Shown here: piece by piece, positions 25,414 through 34,822 of the stretch
Numbering within the stretch: position 1 is the stretch's first letter
How the letters are laid out: the number at the start of each line of letters is the position of its first letter
From: Stutzerimonas stutzeri
Lineage (GTDB): Bacteria; Pseudomonadota; Gammaproteobacteria; Pseudomonadales; Pseudomonadaceae
Reading direction: 5' to 3'
DNA: 64,000 nucleotides
Assembly (NCBI RefSeq): GCF_038561965.1
Contig: NZ_CP139348.1
Span: 1,860,001 to 1,924,000, forward strand
The notes under the pieces: model-generated
Told to the model about the DNA's origin: nothing
Database searches by the model: none
The model's input: only the letters and a program-made list of their open reading frames with translations
Made by a program: the position numbers and the translations under genes

Positions 25414-26592
25414 TCACTTGGCGAGAAACTTCATGCCGTCCTCGAGGCCGCTCAAGGTCAGCGGATACATCCGTTCCTCGACCAGCTCACGGATGATGCC
25501 GGTTGAGGTGGTGTAGCCCCAGGTGTCCTTGGGGTAGGGGTTGATCCAGATGAGCTTCTTGTACTTCTCCATGAAGCGCTGCATCCAGACGTAGCCGGCT
25601 TCCTCGTTCCAGTGCTCGACGCTGCCACCCGGCTGGGTGACTTCATAGGGCGCCATCGCTGCGTCACCGACAAAGACCACTTTGTAATCGGCGCCGTACT
25701 TGTGCAGCAGATCCAGCGTCGAGGTGCGCTCCGAGGTGCGGCGGAAGTTGTTCTTCCACACCGATTCGTAGATGAAATTGTGGAAGTAGAAATACTCAAG
25801 GTGCTTGAACTCAGTCTTGCAGGCAGAGAACAGTTCCTCGCAGACCTTGACGTGGGCGTCCATCGATCCGCCGATATCGAACAGGATCAGCAGCTTCACC
25901 GCATTACGCCGCTCCGGGCGCATCTGGATGTTGAGCAGGCCGGCATCACGCGCGGTGTGGTCGATGGTGCCGTCGATGTCCAGTTCGTCCGCCGCGCCCT
26001 GGCGCGCAAACTTGCGCAGACGGCGCAGGGCGATCTTGATGTTGCGCGTGCCCAATTCGACCTGATCGTCGAGGTTCCTGTATTCGCGCTGGTCCCAGAC
26101 CTTGACCGCCTTGCCCTGGCGCTTGCCGGCATCGCCAATGCGAATGCCTTCGGGGTTGTAGCCGCCTGAGCCAAACGGGCTGGTACCGCCGGTGCCGATC
26201 CATTTGTTGCCGCCGGCGTGGCGCTCCTTCTGTTCCTCGAGACGTTTTTTGAATTCCTCGATCAGCTTGTCCAGGCCGCCGAGGGACTGGATCTGCGCGC
26301 GTTCTTCATCGGTCAGGCTGCGCTCGAATTCCTTGCGCAGCCAGTCTTCGGGAATCAGCGCTTCGAGGTGCTGGTCGAGGTTTTCCAAGCCCTTGAAATA
26401 GGCACCGAAGGCCCGGTCGAACTTGTCGAAGTGACGTTCGTCCTTGACCATCACCGTGCGCGCGAGGAAATAGAACTCGTCCATGTCGGCGAACACGACG
26501 CGGTGCTTGAGCGCATCGATCAAGTCCAGCAGTTCGCGTACCGATACCGGCACCTTGGCGGCGCGCATCTCATTGAACAGGCCAAGCAGCAT
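25414..26592 (-). CDS. VWA-domain (CoxE-like) protein, partner of MoxR ATPase
   Basis: 392-residue cytoplasmic protein with a C-terminal von Willebrand A domain (about 200-380). Its MIDAS-like motif is DIGGSMDAH, in which the first serine of DxSxS is replaced by glycine. Proteins of this type act with MoxR AAA ATPases in protein or metal-centre maturation. Start MLLGLFNEMRAAKVPVSVRE at 26592 matches the usual family N terminus. It is the last gene of the minus-strand MoxR-GFA-VWA set. Confidence 0.87.
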   Translation of the reverse strand: MLLGLFNEMRAAKVPVSVRELLDLIDALKHRVVFADMDEFYFLARTVMVKDERHFDKFDRAFGAYFKGLENLDQHLEALIPEDWLRKEFERSLTDEERAQIQSLGGLDKLIEEFKKRLEEQKERHAGGNKWIGTGGTSPFGSGGYNPEGIRIGDAGKRQGKAVKVWDQREYRNLDDQVELGTRNIKIALRRLRKFARQGAADELDIDGTIDHTARDAGLLNIQMRPERRNAVKLLILFDIGGSMDAHVKVCEELFSACKTEFKHLEYFYFHNFIYESVWKNNFRRTSERTSTLDLLHKYGADYKVVFVGDAAMAPYEVTQPGGSVEHWNEEAGYVWMQRFMEKYKKLIWINPYPKDTWGYTTSTGIIRELVEERMYPLTLSGLEDGMKFLAK

Positions 26593-26640
26593 GCAGAAAA
26601 CCTCTGGCGCACCGCGAGTGGTGCGCAATGTTCGGGGCGC

Positions 26641-27045
26641 TCAGCTGGGGCTGTCGCCGTTGTGTTGGGGCATCCCGTCGCGAATTTCGTACCAGTCGGC
26701 CTTGGAGTCGACGTAGATATGCGATTGCGGCGGCTCCGGCAGCGGTGAGTCGAGGGTGCCTGCGGCAATCCCGAGCTCATGTTCGCGGTTGTCGACGAAC
26801 TGCAGATTCGAGCCACAGCGGATGCAGAAGGTGCGCGTCACGTGATCGGAAGAGTGATAGACGCCCAGCTGGTCCTTGCCGGACATGAAGTGGAAGGCAT
26901 CAAGAGGCACGCTCGCGTAAGTGGCGAAAGCGGCACCGTGGGCCTTGCGGCACATCTTGCAGTGGCAATGGGTCAGCTCATTGATGGGCGCGTCGATGCG
27001 ATAGCGCACGACACCGCACAGGCAACTACCGGTATGCGTTTGCAT
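26641..27045 (-). CDS. GFA-family zinc protein (glutathione-dependent formaldehyde-activating-like)
   Basis: 134-residue CENP-V/GFA domain protein with zinc-ligand cysteines in GSCLCGVVRY, CHCKMCRKAHG and CIRCGSN. Most members are of unknown function and few act on S-hydroxymethylglutathione. It lies between the MoxR and VWA genes on the same strand with 48-49 base gaps, an unusual place. Confidence 0.88.
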   Translation of the reverse strand: MQTHTGSCLCGVVRYRIDAPINELTHCHCKMCRKAHGAAFATYASVPLDAFHFMSGKDQLGVYHSSDHVTRTFCIRCGSNLQFVDNREHELGIAAGTLDSPLPEPPQSHIYVDSKADWYEIRDGMPQHNGDSPS

Positions 27046-27094
27046 GGTTCTTCCTCCAGTGAGTTCGCGGCCGGCTCACCGAAGCCGGCGTCGA

Positions 27095-27943
27095 TCAGCG
27101 GCTGTTGGCACGCCGACTCATGAAGGCTAGACGCTCCAGCAGCATCACGTCCTGCTCGTTCTTCACCAGCGCGCCGGCCAACGGCGGGATCGCCCGGGTT
27201 GGGTCGCGTTCGCGCAGGACGGCCTCGCCAATGTTGTCGGCCATTAGCAGCTTCAACCAGTCGACCAGTTCGGACGTGGAGGGTTTTTTCTTCAGGCCGG
27301 GGACCTTGCGCACATCGAAGAACACGTCCAGCGCCTCGCTGACCAGATCTTTCTTGATGTCCGGGTAATGCACATCGACGATGCGCTGCAGCGTCTCGCG
27401 ATCGGGGAAAGCGATGTAGTGGAAGAAGCAGCGGCGCAGGAAGGCGTCCGGCAGCTCCTTCTCATTGTTCGAAGTGATGATGATGATTGGCCGCTGGGTG
27501 GCCTTGATGGTTTCGTTGGTCTCGTAGACGTAGAACTCCATCTTGTCGAGTTCCTGCAACAGGTCGTTGGGGAACTCGATATCAGCCTTGTCGATTTCAT
27601 CGATCAGCAGGATGACCCGCTCCTCGCTCTCGAAGGCCTCCCACAGTTTGCCTTTCTTGATGTAGTTCTTCACATCGTGGACTTTGTCCACGCCGAGCTG
27701 CGAGTCACGCAGGCGGCTCACCGCATCGTATTCGTAAAGGCCTTGATGCGCCTTGGTGGTGGACTTGATATGCCAGGTGATGAGCCGGGCGCCGAAGGAC
27801 TCGGCCAGTTGCTCAGCCAGCATGGTCTTGCCGGTACCAGGCTCGCCTTTGACCAGCAGTGGGCGCTGCAGGGTGATGGCGGCGTTGACCGCAAGTTTCA
27901 GGTCGTCGGTGGCGACGTAGGACTGGGTGCCTTCGAATTTCAT
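27095..27943 (-). CDS. MoxR-family AAA+ ATPase
   Basis: 282-residue AAA+ chaperone-like ATPase: Walker A GEPGTGKTM near residue 41, Walker B LLIDEIDKAD near 108, sensor 1 in IIITSNNEKELP, and a C-terminal helical lid. It is expected to work with the downstream VWA protein. Start MKFEGTQSYV at 27943 is typical; a few upstream in-frame codons are ignored. Confidence 0.92.
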   Translation of the reverse strand: MKFEGTQSYVATDDLKLAVNAAITLQRPLLVKGEPGTGKTMLAEQLAESFGARLITWHIKSTTKAHQGLYEYDAVSRLRDSQLGVDKVHDVKNYIKKGKLWEAFESEERVILLIDEIDKADIEFPNDLLQELDKMEFYVYETNETIKATQRPIIIITSNNEKELPDAFLRRCFFHYIAFPDRETLQRIVDVHYPDIKKDLVSEALDVFFDVRKVPGLKKKPSTSELVDWLKLLMADNIGEAVLRERDPTRAIPPLAGALVKNEQDVMLLERLAFMSRRANSR

Positions 27944-28087
27944 TGCGGATTCCTTCGGCGGGCCTGGCACGCAGGCACTCGTTGTAGTCAGGTGGACGAC
28001 TATAAGGGAAGGCCGTGCGACTGTGAACGCGAGCGCATCATTCAGTCACTGAATGTCCGTGCGTGCATTTCTGGTGACGCCCAGCTG

Positions 28088-29158
28088 TCATTCGTCCTCC
28101 GCGAGCGAGCTTTCGAAGCGCGCTGTGAAGGCCTCGACGAACGCGTTGCGCAGTATTGCAACGAAGGCCTGAAACGGACTGATGTCGGTTTCCTTGGTAG
28201 TGCCGGACAATTCGACTCGAGTGGCGAACTGATCCTTACGCTGATTCTTCAGCACTTCCTGACCGCCGCCGACAACTGCTTCCCAAAGTCCGCGTAGAAA
28301 GCCCTTGTCCTCGTTCTTGACGTCCTGTTCGTAATCGAAAATATCGACGTCGCGTAGCAGTGGCTTGATGTAACCGTCGAGCTGACTGTCGCTGGCCTGA
28401 ACTTCGACGACGAGATCACCCGTTCCGCCGGCAAAATCGAAATTGGCATAGGCACGGCTGAGGTCGTTCAGCTGTTTGAGCGGCACGCCAGTGACACGCA
28501 GGTTGACCTCGAAATCTTCCCAGTCGGTGAATGGGTCGAAGCTGGCTGTCGCTTCGATGGGCGCCTGATTGAACAGCTTGCCATTGCCCTCGAAAAGGGC
28601 GGTCCGGGTGCCGTCGGCATCGTCGGTGTTGGTCAGGTTGTACAGGCTGGCCTGGATGTCGCTGGCGTAGACGTGTACCTGTGGATCGGAAGTGAAGTTG
28701 CGGAACGACAGTTGGCCGTCAACTACGCGGATTTCGTTGAGGGTGATTGGCACCAACGCATCGAGCTGATCACGCCAGTCGACGCCTTCGCCATTTTGCG
28801 AGTCGCCGCTGTCACCACCATCGACGAAATTCAGATGCGGCTCGTTGAAAACAACTCCGCCGAAGATTTCGCGGTGAGTCAGGATGCCATCCCAGCTGAT
28901 GGCGATATCAATCACAGGCGCCTTCAGCAGCGGCGCCTGTACGCGCTTGTCCTTCTTCTCGATCAGCAGACCTTCGACACGGTAAGCGCCGCGCCACCAG
29001 GCGAGGTCGACGTCTTCGACGTGGCCCGTATAGTCGCCCATGTCCGCCATTTTCTCGTTCAGGTAATTGCGTACCAGATGAGGCAGGGCGACATGCAACA
29101 GGAGCAGCAGCAGGCCAATCGAGAGCAGGATCCACAGGGGAAGCAGGCGACGGGTCAT
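28088..29158 (-). CDS. DUF748-type AsmA-like envelope protein
   Basis: 356 residues with a single N-terminal membrane anchor (LLPLWILLSIGLLLLLLHVA) and a large periplasmic beta-rich region. Segments such as VDLAWWRGAYRVEGL and FNEPHLNFVDGG are typical of DUF748/AsmA-like proteins, which are implicated in envelope lipid transport or outer-membrane assembly. Start MTRRLLPLW at 29158 begins the anchor. It is divergent from the cysteine synthase gene. Confidence 0.8.
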   Translation of the reverse strand: MTRRLLPLWILLSIGLLLLLLHVALPHLVRNYLNEKMADMGDYTGHVEDVDLAWWRGAYRVEGLLIEKKDKRVQAPLLKAPVIDIAISWDGILTHREIFGGVVFNEPHLNFVDGGDSGDSQNGEGVDWRDQLDALVPITLNEIRVVDGQLSFRNFTSDPQVHVYASDIQASLYNLTNTDDADGTRTALFEGNGKLFNQAPIEATASFDPFTDWEDFEVNLRVTGVPLKQLNDLSRAYANFDFAGGTGDLVVEVQASDSQLDGYIKPLLRDVDIFDYEQDVKNEDKGFLRGLWEAVVGGGQEVLKNQRKDQFATRVELSGTTKETDISPFQAFVAILRNAFVEAFTARFESSLAEDE

Positions 29159-29281
29159 GGCAGTCCGGGGATGTGCTGGATGTTGACGATTGACCCGGGT
29201 GGCGGCTGTGAGTTCGGCTGGACTGTCGCATGGACTGCGCATAGGCTGATTGGTCTGATACTCCTCGGACAGGGCATTCCC

Positions 29282-30256
29282 ATGAGTCGCATATTCGCAG
29301 ACAACGCACGCTCCATCGGCAACACCCCACTGGTAATGATCAATCGCCTGGGCCCCAAGGGCGTTACCATCATGGCCAAGATTGAGGGCCGTAACCCCGC
29401 CTATTCAGTGAAATGTCGCATCGGCGCCGGGATGATCTGGGATGCCGAGGACAGTGGCCGGATCAAGCCGGGCATGACGCTGGTCGAGCCGACCTCGGGC
29501 AACACGGGTATCGGTCTGGCATTCGTTGCTGCTGCACGCGGTTACAAGCTCATGCTCACCATGCCGGCTTCCATGAGCCTCGAGCGGCGCAAGGTGCTGA
29601 AAGCTCTTGGTGCCGAACTGGTGCTTACCGAGCCGGCCAAGGGCATGAAGGGAGCGATCGAAAAGGCCGCCGAGATTGCCGCCTCGAATCCCGAGCAGTA
29701 CTACATGCCGCAGCAGTTCGAGAACCCGTCCAACCCGTCTATCCATGAAAAGACTACCGGCCCGGAGATCTGGAACGACACCGACGGCAGCATCGACGTG
29801 CTGGTGGCCGGAGTCGGGACCGGTGGCACCATCACCGGTGTCTCGCGTTATATCAAGAACACCAAGGGCAAGCAGATCATCAGCGTGGCCGTGGAGCCGA
29901 CCAGCTCGCCGGTGATCAGCCAGACCCTTGCAGGTGATGAGGTCAAACCCAGCCCGCACAAGATCCAGGGTATCGGCGCCGGCTTCGTACCAAAGAATCT
30001 CGATCTTTCGATAGTTGATCGGGTCGAGCTGGTCGATGACGAGGAGGCCAAGCAGATGTCCCTGCGGCTGATGCGCGAGGAGGGCATTCTCTGTGGAATT
30101 TCCTGCGGCGCGGCGATGGCGGCTGCGGTTCGCCTGGCCGAACGTCCCGAAATGCAGGGCAAGAACATCGTGGTGATCCTGCCGGACTCGGGCGAACGCT
30201 ACCTCTCCAGCATGCTGTTCAGTGACATGTTCAGCGACCAGGAACTGGTCCAGTAA
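29282..30256 (+). CDS. cysK: Cysteine synthase A (O-acetylserine sulfhydrylase)
   Basis: Makes L-cysteine from O-acetylserine and sulfide with PLP. The 324-residue protein has the PLP lysine in AYSVKCRIGA, the substrate loop PTSGNTGIG, the phosphate-binding GVGTGGTITG and the C-terminal GISCGAA. The CRIGAGMIWDAE context fits CysK rather than CysM. ATG at 29282 is used; the open frame upstream overlaps the divergent gene and is not coding-like. Confidence 0.93.
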   Translation: MSRIFADNARSIGNTPLVMINRLGPKGVTIMAKIEGRNPAYSVKCRIGAGMIWDAEDSGRIKPGMTLVEPTSGNTGIGLAFVAAARGYKLMLTMPASMSLERRKVLKALGAELVLTEPAKGMKGAIEKAAEIAASNPEQYYMPQQFENPSNPSIHEKTTGPEIWNDTDGSIDVLVAGVGTGGTITGVSRYIKNTKGKQIISVAVEPTSSPVISQTLAGDEVKPSPHKIQGIGAGFVPKNLDLSIVDRVELVDDEEAKQMSLRLMREEGILCGISCGAAMAAAVRLAERPEMQGKNIVVILPDSGERYLSSMLFSDMFSDQELVQ

Positions 30257-30262
30257 GGCGTT

Positions 30263-30293
30263 GCGACGCGGCTGAGCAAATCAGCCGCGTCGC
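30263..30293. terminator. Perfect 13-bp hairpin ending cysK and the convergent DMT exporter gene
   Basis: GCGACGCGGCTGA and TCAGCCGCGTCGC pair around GCAAA. The right arm includes the stop codon of the convergent gene (TCA at 30281 is its TGA), so terminator and coding end are shared. Confidence 0.7.
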
Positions 30294-31192
30294 GCTTCGG
30301 CCGGTAGGGCGGCAGGAGCCTGGCGCAGGATCAGCCACAACGCCAGCGCAATCAGTGCACCGCCCTGAACGTACGCCCAGGACAGTGGCTCATCGAGAAA
30401 CAGTACGCCCCATAGCACGCCGAACGGTGGAATCAGAAACGTCACCGTCAGGGTTTTTACCGGCCCGATATCCGCCAGCAACCGGAAGTAAAGGATGTAG
30501 GCGAACGCGGTACAGACCAGCCCCAGCCCAAGCAGACTCAGCCAGACCCTGGTGTCGCCCCAGCTCGTCGGCGAGGCGTTCAGCAGTGACAACCCGAACA
30601 GCGGTAACAGGCAAAGTGCTGCGCCGGCCTGGCTGCCGAATGCGACCATCTCGCTGTTCAGTCCGCCGTCCCGGTTGATCCAGCGACGCGTAAGAAAGCC
30701 GCCGAAGCCATAGCAGGCGGTGGCGCCCAGGCAGGCCAGCGCGCCCAACAGCAAACCCATATCGAAGGGCACCGGTCCGATGCGCATCAGCAGCGCTACG
30801 CCGCCCAGTCCGCTGAATACACCGAGCCACTTGGCCAAGGTCAGCTCCTCGGCGAAGAACAATCCGCCGATCAGCACGCCCATCATCGGCGTGGTGGCGT
30901 TGAAGATGGCCGAATAGCCGGCCGGCACCAGTTGCGCGGCCACTGCATACAGGGCGAAGGGTATGCCTGAATTAATCACCCCTAGCATCATGCATAAGCC
31001 GAACTTGCCGCGAAAATCCCAGCGTGTGCGGAGCAGGGCGAGGATCACCAGCAGCCCGGCCGTCGCCAGCAGCACGCGAAAGAACGCCGTAGGAAAGGTG
31101 CCGAGCACCGGCGCGATGACTCGCATGAAGAGAAAACTCGCACCCCAGATGGCGGCGAGGGCGAGCAGGCGGAACATGTCGAGTGGGCGCAT
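30281..31192 (-). CDS. EamA-family DMT transporter
   Basis: 303-residue inner-membrane protein with about ten hydrophobic segments in two EamA repeats (LALAAIWGASFLFMRVIAP opening the first; GVLWGVLFLDEPLSW in the second). A drug/metabolite exporter; substrate not predictable. Start MRPLDMFRL at 31192 lies just before the first membrane segment. Confidence 0.88.
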   Translation of the reverse strand: MRPLDMFRLLALAAIWGASFLFMRVIAPVLGTFPTAFFRVLLATAGLLVILALLRTRWDFRGKFGLCMMLGVINSGIPFALYAVAAQLVPAGYSAIFNATTPMMGVLIGGLFFAEELTLAKWLGVFSGLGGVALLMRIGPVPFDMGLLLGALACLGATACYGFGGFLTRRWINRDGGLNSEMVAFGSQAGAALCLLPLFGLSLLNASPTSWGDTRVWLSLLGLGLVCTAFAYILYFRLLADIGPVKTLTVTFLIPPFGVLWGVLFLDEPLSWAYVQGGALIALALWLILRQAPAALPAEARRG

Positions 31193-31319
31193 GGGGCGGC
31201 TTTCCACCAAAAGGAGCTGCAAGTGTTGTCGCCCAACTGCCGACTGGCAATCCGAAACCGACTTTCAAACTGCGTGCTGCTAAGCTCGGCGGACGTTCAT
31301 GTCCTGCAGTGGGTGAATC

Positions 31320-33041
31320 ATGGTGGAGCAGAAGCTGGCCGCTGAAATTGCTCGGCAGATACTTCTCGGTTTTGACGACTATCGCGAGCACTTCCGCGTG
31401 ATCACCGAAGGCGCCCGTGCCCGTTTCGAGCAGGCGCAGTGGCAGGAAGCACAGCGTGCCTCAGCTGCGCGTATCAATCTCTATGAAGAGAAGGTCGGGG
31501 AAACCCGCCGCGGCTTACTCGCCGGTTTCGATAATGCCGAGCTGCTCCAGGTCGAAGCCTGGCCGCAGATCAAGAGTGCTTATATCGATCTGATCAACCC
31601 GCGCTTCGACGATGAGCTGTCGGAGACCTGGTACAACTCCATCTTCTGCGGCCTCTTCAGTCATGACTGCATCAGCGATGGCACGATGTTCATCCATACC
31701 ACCCGGCCTACGGTACGCGCCCATGAGCGCTTGGCGCAGACGCGCACCTACCAGCCCAACGGCGATCTGGCTGGCATGCTGGAGCAGGTCCTGCACGATT
31801 ACGCCTTCGCTGTTCCGTACTGCAATCTTTCGGGGGACTTGCAGCGGTTGCAAACGCAGCTGTGTGAAACGCTGCCCGATTGGGTCTGCAAGGACCCGGA
31901 GCTGACGGTAGAGCTGTTCGTCTCGGTGCTGTACCGCAACAAGGGCGCCTATCTGCTTGGTCGGATCTTCACCTGCGACGAGCAGTGGCCGCTGGTGATC
32001 CCATTGCTGCATCGCGAGGGTGAAGGCATCGTCGCCGATGCGCTGATTACCGACGAGGCGGATGTGTCGATCATCTTTTCCTTTGCCCGCTCGTACTTCA
32101 TGGTTGAGGTGCCGATTCCGGCGGAATTCGTCGGCTTTCTCAAGCGCATCCTGCCGGGCAAGCACATCGCCGAGTTGTATACCTCGATAGGGTTCTACAA
32201 GCACGGCAAGTCCGAATTCTACCGAGCGCTTATCGATCATCTGGCGAACGTCGACGACCGCTTCGTCATGGCGCCCGGCGTGCGTGGCATGGTGATGACC
32301 GTGTTCACGCTGCCCGGCTTCAATACCGTGTTCAAGCTGATCAAGGATCGCTTCTCGCCGATCAAGAGCGTCAACCGGGCCACGGTGATTGAGAAATATC
32401 GTCTGGTGAAAAGTGTCGATCGGGTAGGGCGCATGGCCGATACCCAGGAGTTCGCCGACTTCCGCTTTCCCAAAGCCAAGTTCGATCCCGAATGCCTCGC
32501 CGAGCTGTTGGAGGTCGCGCCTTCAACGGTCGAGGTTCAGGGCGATACGGTCCTGGTGCGTCACTGTTGGACCGAGCGGCGCATGACGCCGCTGAATCTC
32601 TATCTGGAGCAGGCCAGCGAACAGCAGGTACGCGAGGTACTGGAGGACTACGGTCTGGCCATCAAGCAGCTGGCGGCGGCCAATATCTTTCCTGGCGACA
32701 TGCTGTTGAAGAACTTCGGTGTTACTCGCCACGGAAGGGTGGTGTTCTACGACTATGACGAGATCAGCTATCTCACCGAGGTGAATTTTCGTCACATCCC
32801 AGCACCGCGCTACCCGGAGGATGAAATGGCGTCGGAGCCGTGGTACTCGGTTGGGCCGAACGATGTGTTTCCCGAAGAATTCCCGCGCTTTCTGTTCGCT
32901 GACTACGGGCAGCGTCGGTTGTTTGCCAGCCTGCATGGCGAGCTGTACGACGCTGATTACTGGAAGGGCTTACAGGATGCGATTCGCAGCGGCAAGGTGA
33001 TTGACGTCTTCCCTTATCGGCGCAAGGCGGACCGCAACTGA
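31320..33041 (+). CDS. aceK: Isocitrate dehydrogenase kinase/phosphatase
   Basis: Bifunctional enzyme that phosphorylates and dephosphorylates isocitrate dehydrogenase, switching carbon between the TCA cycle and glyoxylate bypass. 573 residues, normal length. Family features include the regulatory N-terminal domain, the ATP-binding region around APGVRGMVMTVFTLPG near residue 320 and the kinase-like C-lobe with FPGDMLLKNFGV and VVFYDYDEISYL. No aceA or aceB lies beside it, as is usual in pseudomonads. Confidence 0.94.
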   Translation: MVEQKLAAEIARQILLGFDDYREHFRVITEGARARFEQAQWQEAQRASAARINLYEEKVGETRRGLLAGFDNAELLQVEAWPQIKSAYIDLINPRFDDELSETWYNSIFCGLFSHDCISDGTMFIHTTRPTVRAHERLAQTRTYQPNGDLAGMLEQVLHDYAFAVPYCNLSGDLQRLQTQLCETLPDWVCKDPELTVELFVSVLYRNKGAYLLGRIFTCDEQWPLVIPLLHREGEGIVADALITDEADVSIIFSFARSYFMVEVPIPAEFVGFLKRILPGKHIAELYTSIGFYKHGKSEFYRALIDHLANVDDRFVMAPGVRGMVMTVFTLPGFNTVFKLIKDRFSPIKSVNRATVIEKYRLVKSVDRVGRMADTQEFADFRFPKAKFDPECLAELLEVAPSTVEVQGDTVLVRHCWTERRMTPLNLYLEQASEQQVREVLEDYGLAIKQLAAANIFPGDMLLKNFGVTRHGRVVFYDYDEISYLTEVNFRHIPAPRYPEDEMASEPWYSVGPNDVFPEEFPRFLFADYGQRRLFASLHGELYDADYWKGLQDAIRSGKVIDVFPYRRKADRN

Positions 33042-33255
33042 GCGCCGCTGGCCATGTACCGTCGTCGGCGGTGGATTTTGGTTGAACGCCTCGGCCTCGC
33101 CCCGGTCGCACTAGTAAAGCGCAGTAACAAAGCGGTGCCAATTCTGGAGCCAGCAGTAGCAAAAGCGCGAAGCGCCGTTGTGAAAGTTGGATTATGCTGT
33201 CCACGAAGCCCACATGGCTCCGATGTAACCCGTTATTTGGCAGGAGGGTGTGACC

Positions 33256-33381
33256 ATGAAAGCAAGGCTCAATGAAATGTTCTGGAAGCTGGCGGTCGCT
33301 CTTGGCTTGATCGAGCCGCCTCGTATGCAACCCATTCCCGTGCGCGCCCAGCGCGAGCAGGCTCGCCGCTCTTCCCGCTAG
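33256..33381 (+). CDS. Small 41-residue protein (PA1414 type)
   Basis: Short gene with a strong ribosome-binding site (AGGAGG, about eight bases before the ATG). The product begins MKARLNEMFWKLAVALGLIE and ends in a basic tail (QREQARRSSR). It resembles the small pseudomonad protein called PA1414 family: an amphipathic N-terminal helix, then a proline-containing linker PPRMQPIPV. Function unknown. The preceding 214 bases (33042-33255) hold nothing else I can identify. Confidence 0.7.
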   Translation: MKARLNEMFWKLAVALGLIEPPRMQPIPVRAQREQARRSSR

Positions 33382-33394
33382 GGCAGGGTGGCCT

Positions 33395-34066
33395 CTAGGC
33401 GGTGGGCAAGGCGGGTCCTCCGCGCTCTACGGCTCGTTTATAGGCGGGCCGTTGCTGTATGCGCTGCAGAAAATTCATCAGGCGTGGCCGACTCTCGTCC
33501 AGGCCCGCTCTGGCACGCGCTGCCTCGATCGGAAAGCTCATCTGGATATCCGCTGCGCTGAACGAGTCACCAGCGAACCAGTCAGACTTCTCCAGCTCCG
33601 CCTCCATGTAATCAAGATGAGTCTTTAGCTGCGGGCCGATGAAGGCCTGGTTGGCGCCTTTTGCGATTGCCCGTGCTACCGGTCGAACGAAGAACGGCAT
33701 CGGTCCGCTGGCGACTCGGTCGAATACTAGCTTGAGTAACATCGGCGGCATCGCCGAGCCTTCGGCGTAGTGCATCCAGTAGCGAAACCGCCGGTAATCC
33801 GCGCTGCCGCTTTGCGGAGCGAGGCGACCAGTGCCGTAACGCTCCAGCAGGTATTCCAGGATGGCCGCCGACTCGGCCAGCGTCAGCTCGCCATCGGTGA
33901 TTACCGGCGACTTTCCCAGCGGGTGAATGGCTTTGAGTTCGGGCGGAGCGAGCATCGTCTTCGGATCACGGGCGTAGCGCTTCAGCTCATAGAGCAGTTC
34001 CAGTTCCTCCATAAGCCAGAGGATGCGGTGCGAGCGAGAGTGGTTCAGATGATGGACGGTGATCAT
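33395..34066 (-). CDS. Glutathione S-transferase
   Basis: 223-residue soluble GST. The N-terminal thioredoxin fold starts MITVHHLNHSRSHRILW (Ser-type active site near residue 10), with the cis-proline in KSPVI and the glutathione-binding ESAAI; the C-terminal helical domain contains FSAADIQMSFP. ATG at 34066 is chosen because the fold starts there; the long open frame upstream is unrelated. Substrate unknown. Confidence 0.9.
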   Translation of the reverse strand: MITVHHLNHSRSHRILWLMEELELLYELKRYARDPKTMLAPPELKAIHPLGKSPVITDGELTLAESAAILEYLLERYGTGRLAPQSGSADYRRFRYWMHYAEGSAMPPMLLKLVFDRVASGPMPFFVRPVARAIAKGANQAFIGPQLKTHLDYMEAELEKSDWFAGDSFSAADIQMSFPIEAARARAGLDESRPRLMNFLQRIQQRPAYKRAVERGGPALPTA

Positions 34067-34153
34067 GCCGGTTCCTCGTGGCGGGGTCGGGGCAAGCATA
34101 GTCGGTCTGCACATAGATGGCCGATATGGCAGACTCCGCCGCCGAGGTGAACC

Positions 34154-34747
34154 ATGTCCCGACCACAATGCTCGCGCTGCCAGCGCCCTTCGCCCCTTTG
34201 TCTGTGTGCGCTGATTCCGTCGCTCGATAGCCGCACCCGAATACTCGTCCTTCAGCATTTCAGCGAAGCGAGTCATGCGCTGAATACGGCGCGATTGGCA
34301 GTGTTGGGGTTGCGCAATGCCCAACTGCGTAACGGCGAGTGCTTTGCAGATGATTCCAGAAGCGACGAGCCGAGCTATCTGCCGAGCTATCTCTTGTTTC
34401 CGGGCGAGGATGCCGTACCGATAAGCACGCTTGCCGGTGCCGACCGGCCCATACGGCTGATCGTGCCGGACGGCACTTGGCGCAAGGCGCGCAAGATCAT
34501 GCACGTGAATCCCTGGTTAGCCGCGCTGCCGCGGGTTGCGCTGCCGGAGGGCCTGACTTCCCGCTATCGCTTGCGCAAGGCACCGATGCCCGGTGCGCTG
34601 TCAACCATCGAGGCGATCGTCGCGGCCCTCGATATATTGGAAGGCACCAGTCGATTCGATGAGCTGCTCCGGCCCTTCGACGCGCTTATCGAAGGGCAGA
34701 TCGAGGCGATGGGCCAGGAAGTCTATCGCCGCAACCACGGTAAATGA
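34154..34747 (+). CDS. DTW-domain tRNA-uridine aminocarboxypropyltransferase (TapT type)
   Basis: 197-residue protein expected to make acp3U in tRNA from S-adenosylmethionine. It carries the N-terminal zinc-like cysteine group CSRCQRPSPLCLC, the PDGTW (D-x-TW) signature near residue 108 and the SPOUT-like C-terminal region (RYRLRKAPMPGALSTIEA). Divergent from the GST gene. E. coli TapT is the closest characterised type. Confidence 0.88.
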   Translation: MSRPQCSRCQRPSPLCLCALIPSLDSRTRILVLQHFSEASHALNTARLAVLGLRNAQLRNGECFADDSRSDEPSYLPSYLLFPGEDAVPISTLAGADRPIRLIVPDGTWRKARKIMHVNPWLAALPRVALPEGLTSRYRLRKAPMPGALSTIEAIVAALDILEGTSRFDELLRPFDALIEGQIEAMGQEVYRRNHGK

Positions 34748-34822
34748 TTGACCGCTCTGATCGAGCCGCTCTTGTCTACGAGCGTTTCACGCCCGGCCAG
34801 CGCTCGGCAAGGTCAGGAATAG

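Noticed and set aside
28673..29281. N-terminal extension of about 200 codons on cysteine synthase
   Set aside because: It runs antisense through the DUF748 gene; the CysK family starts at MSRIFADN.
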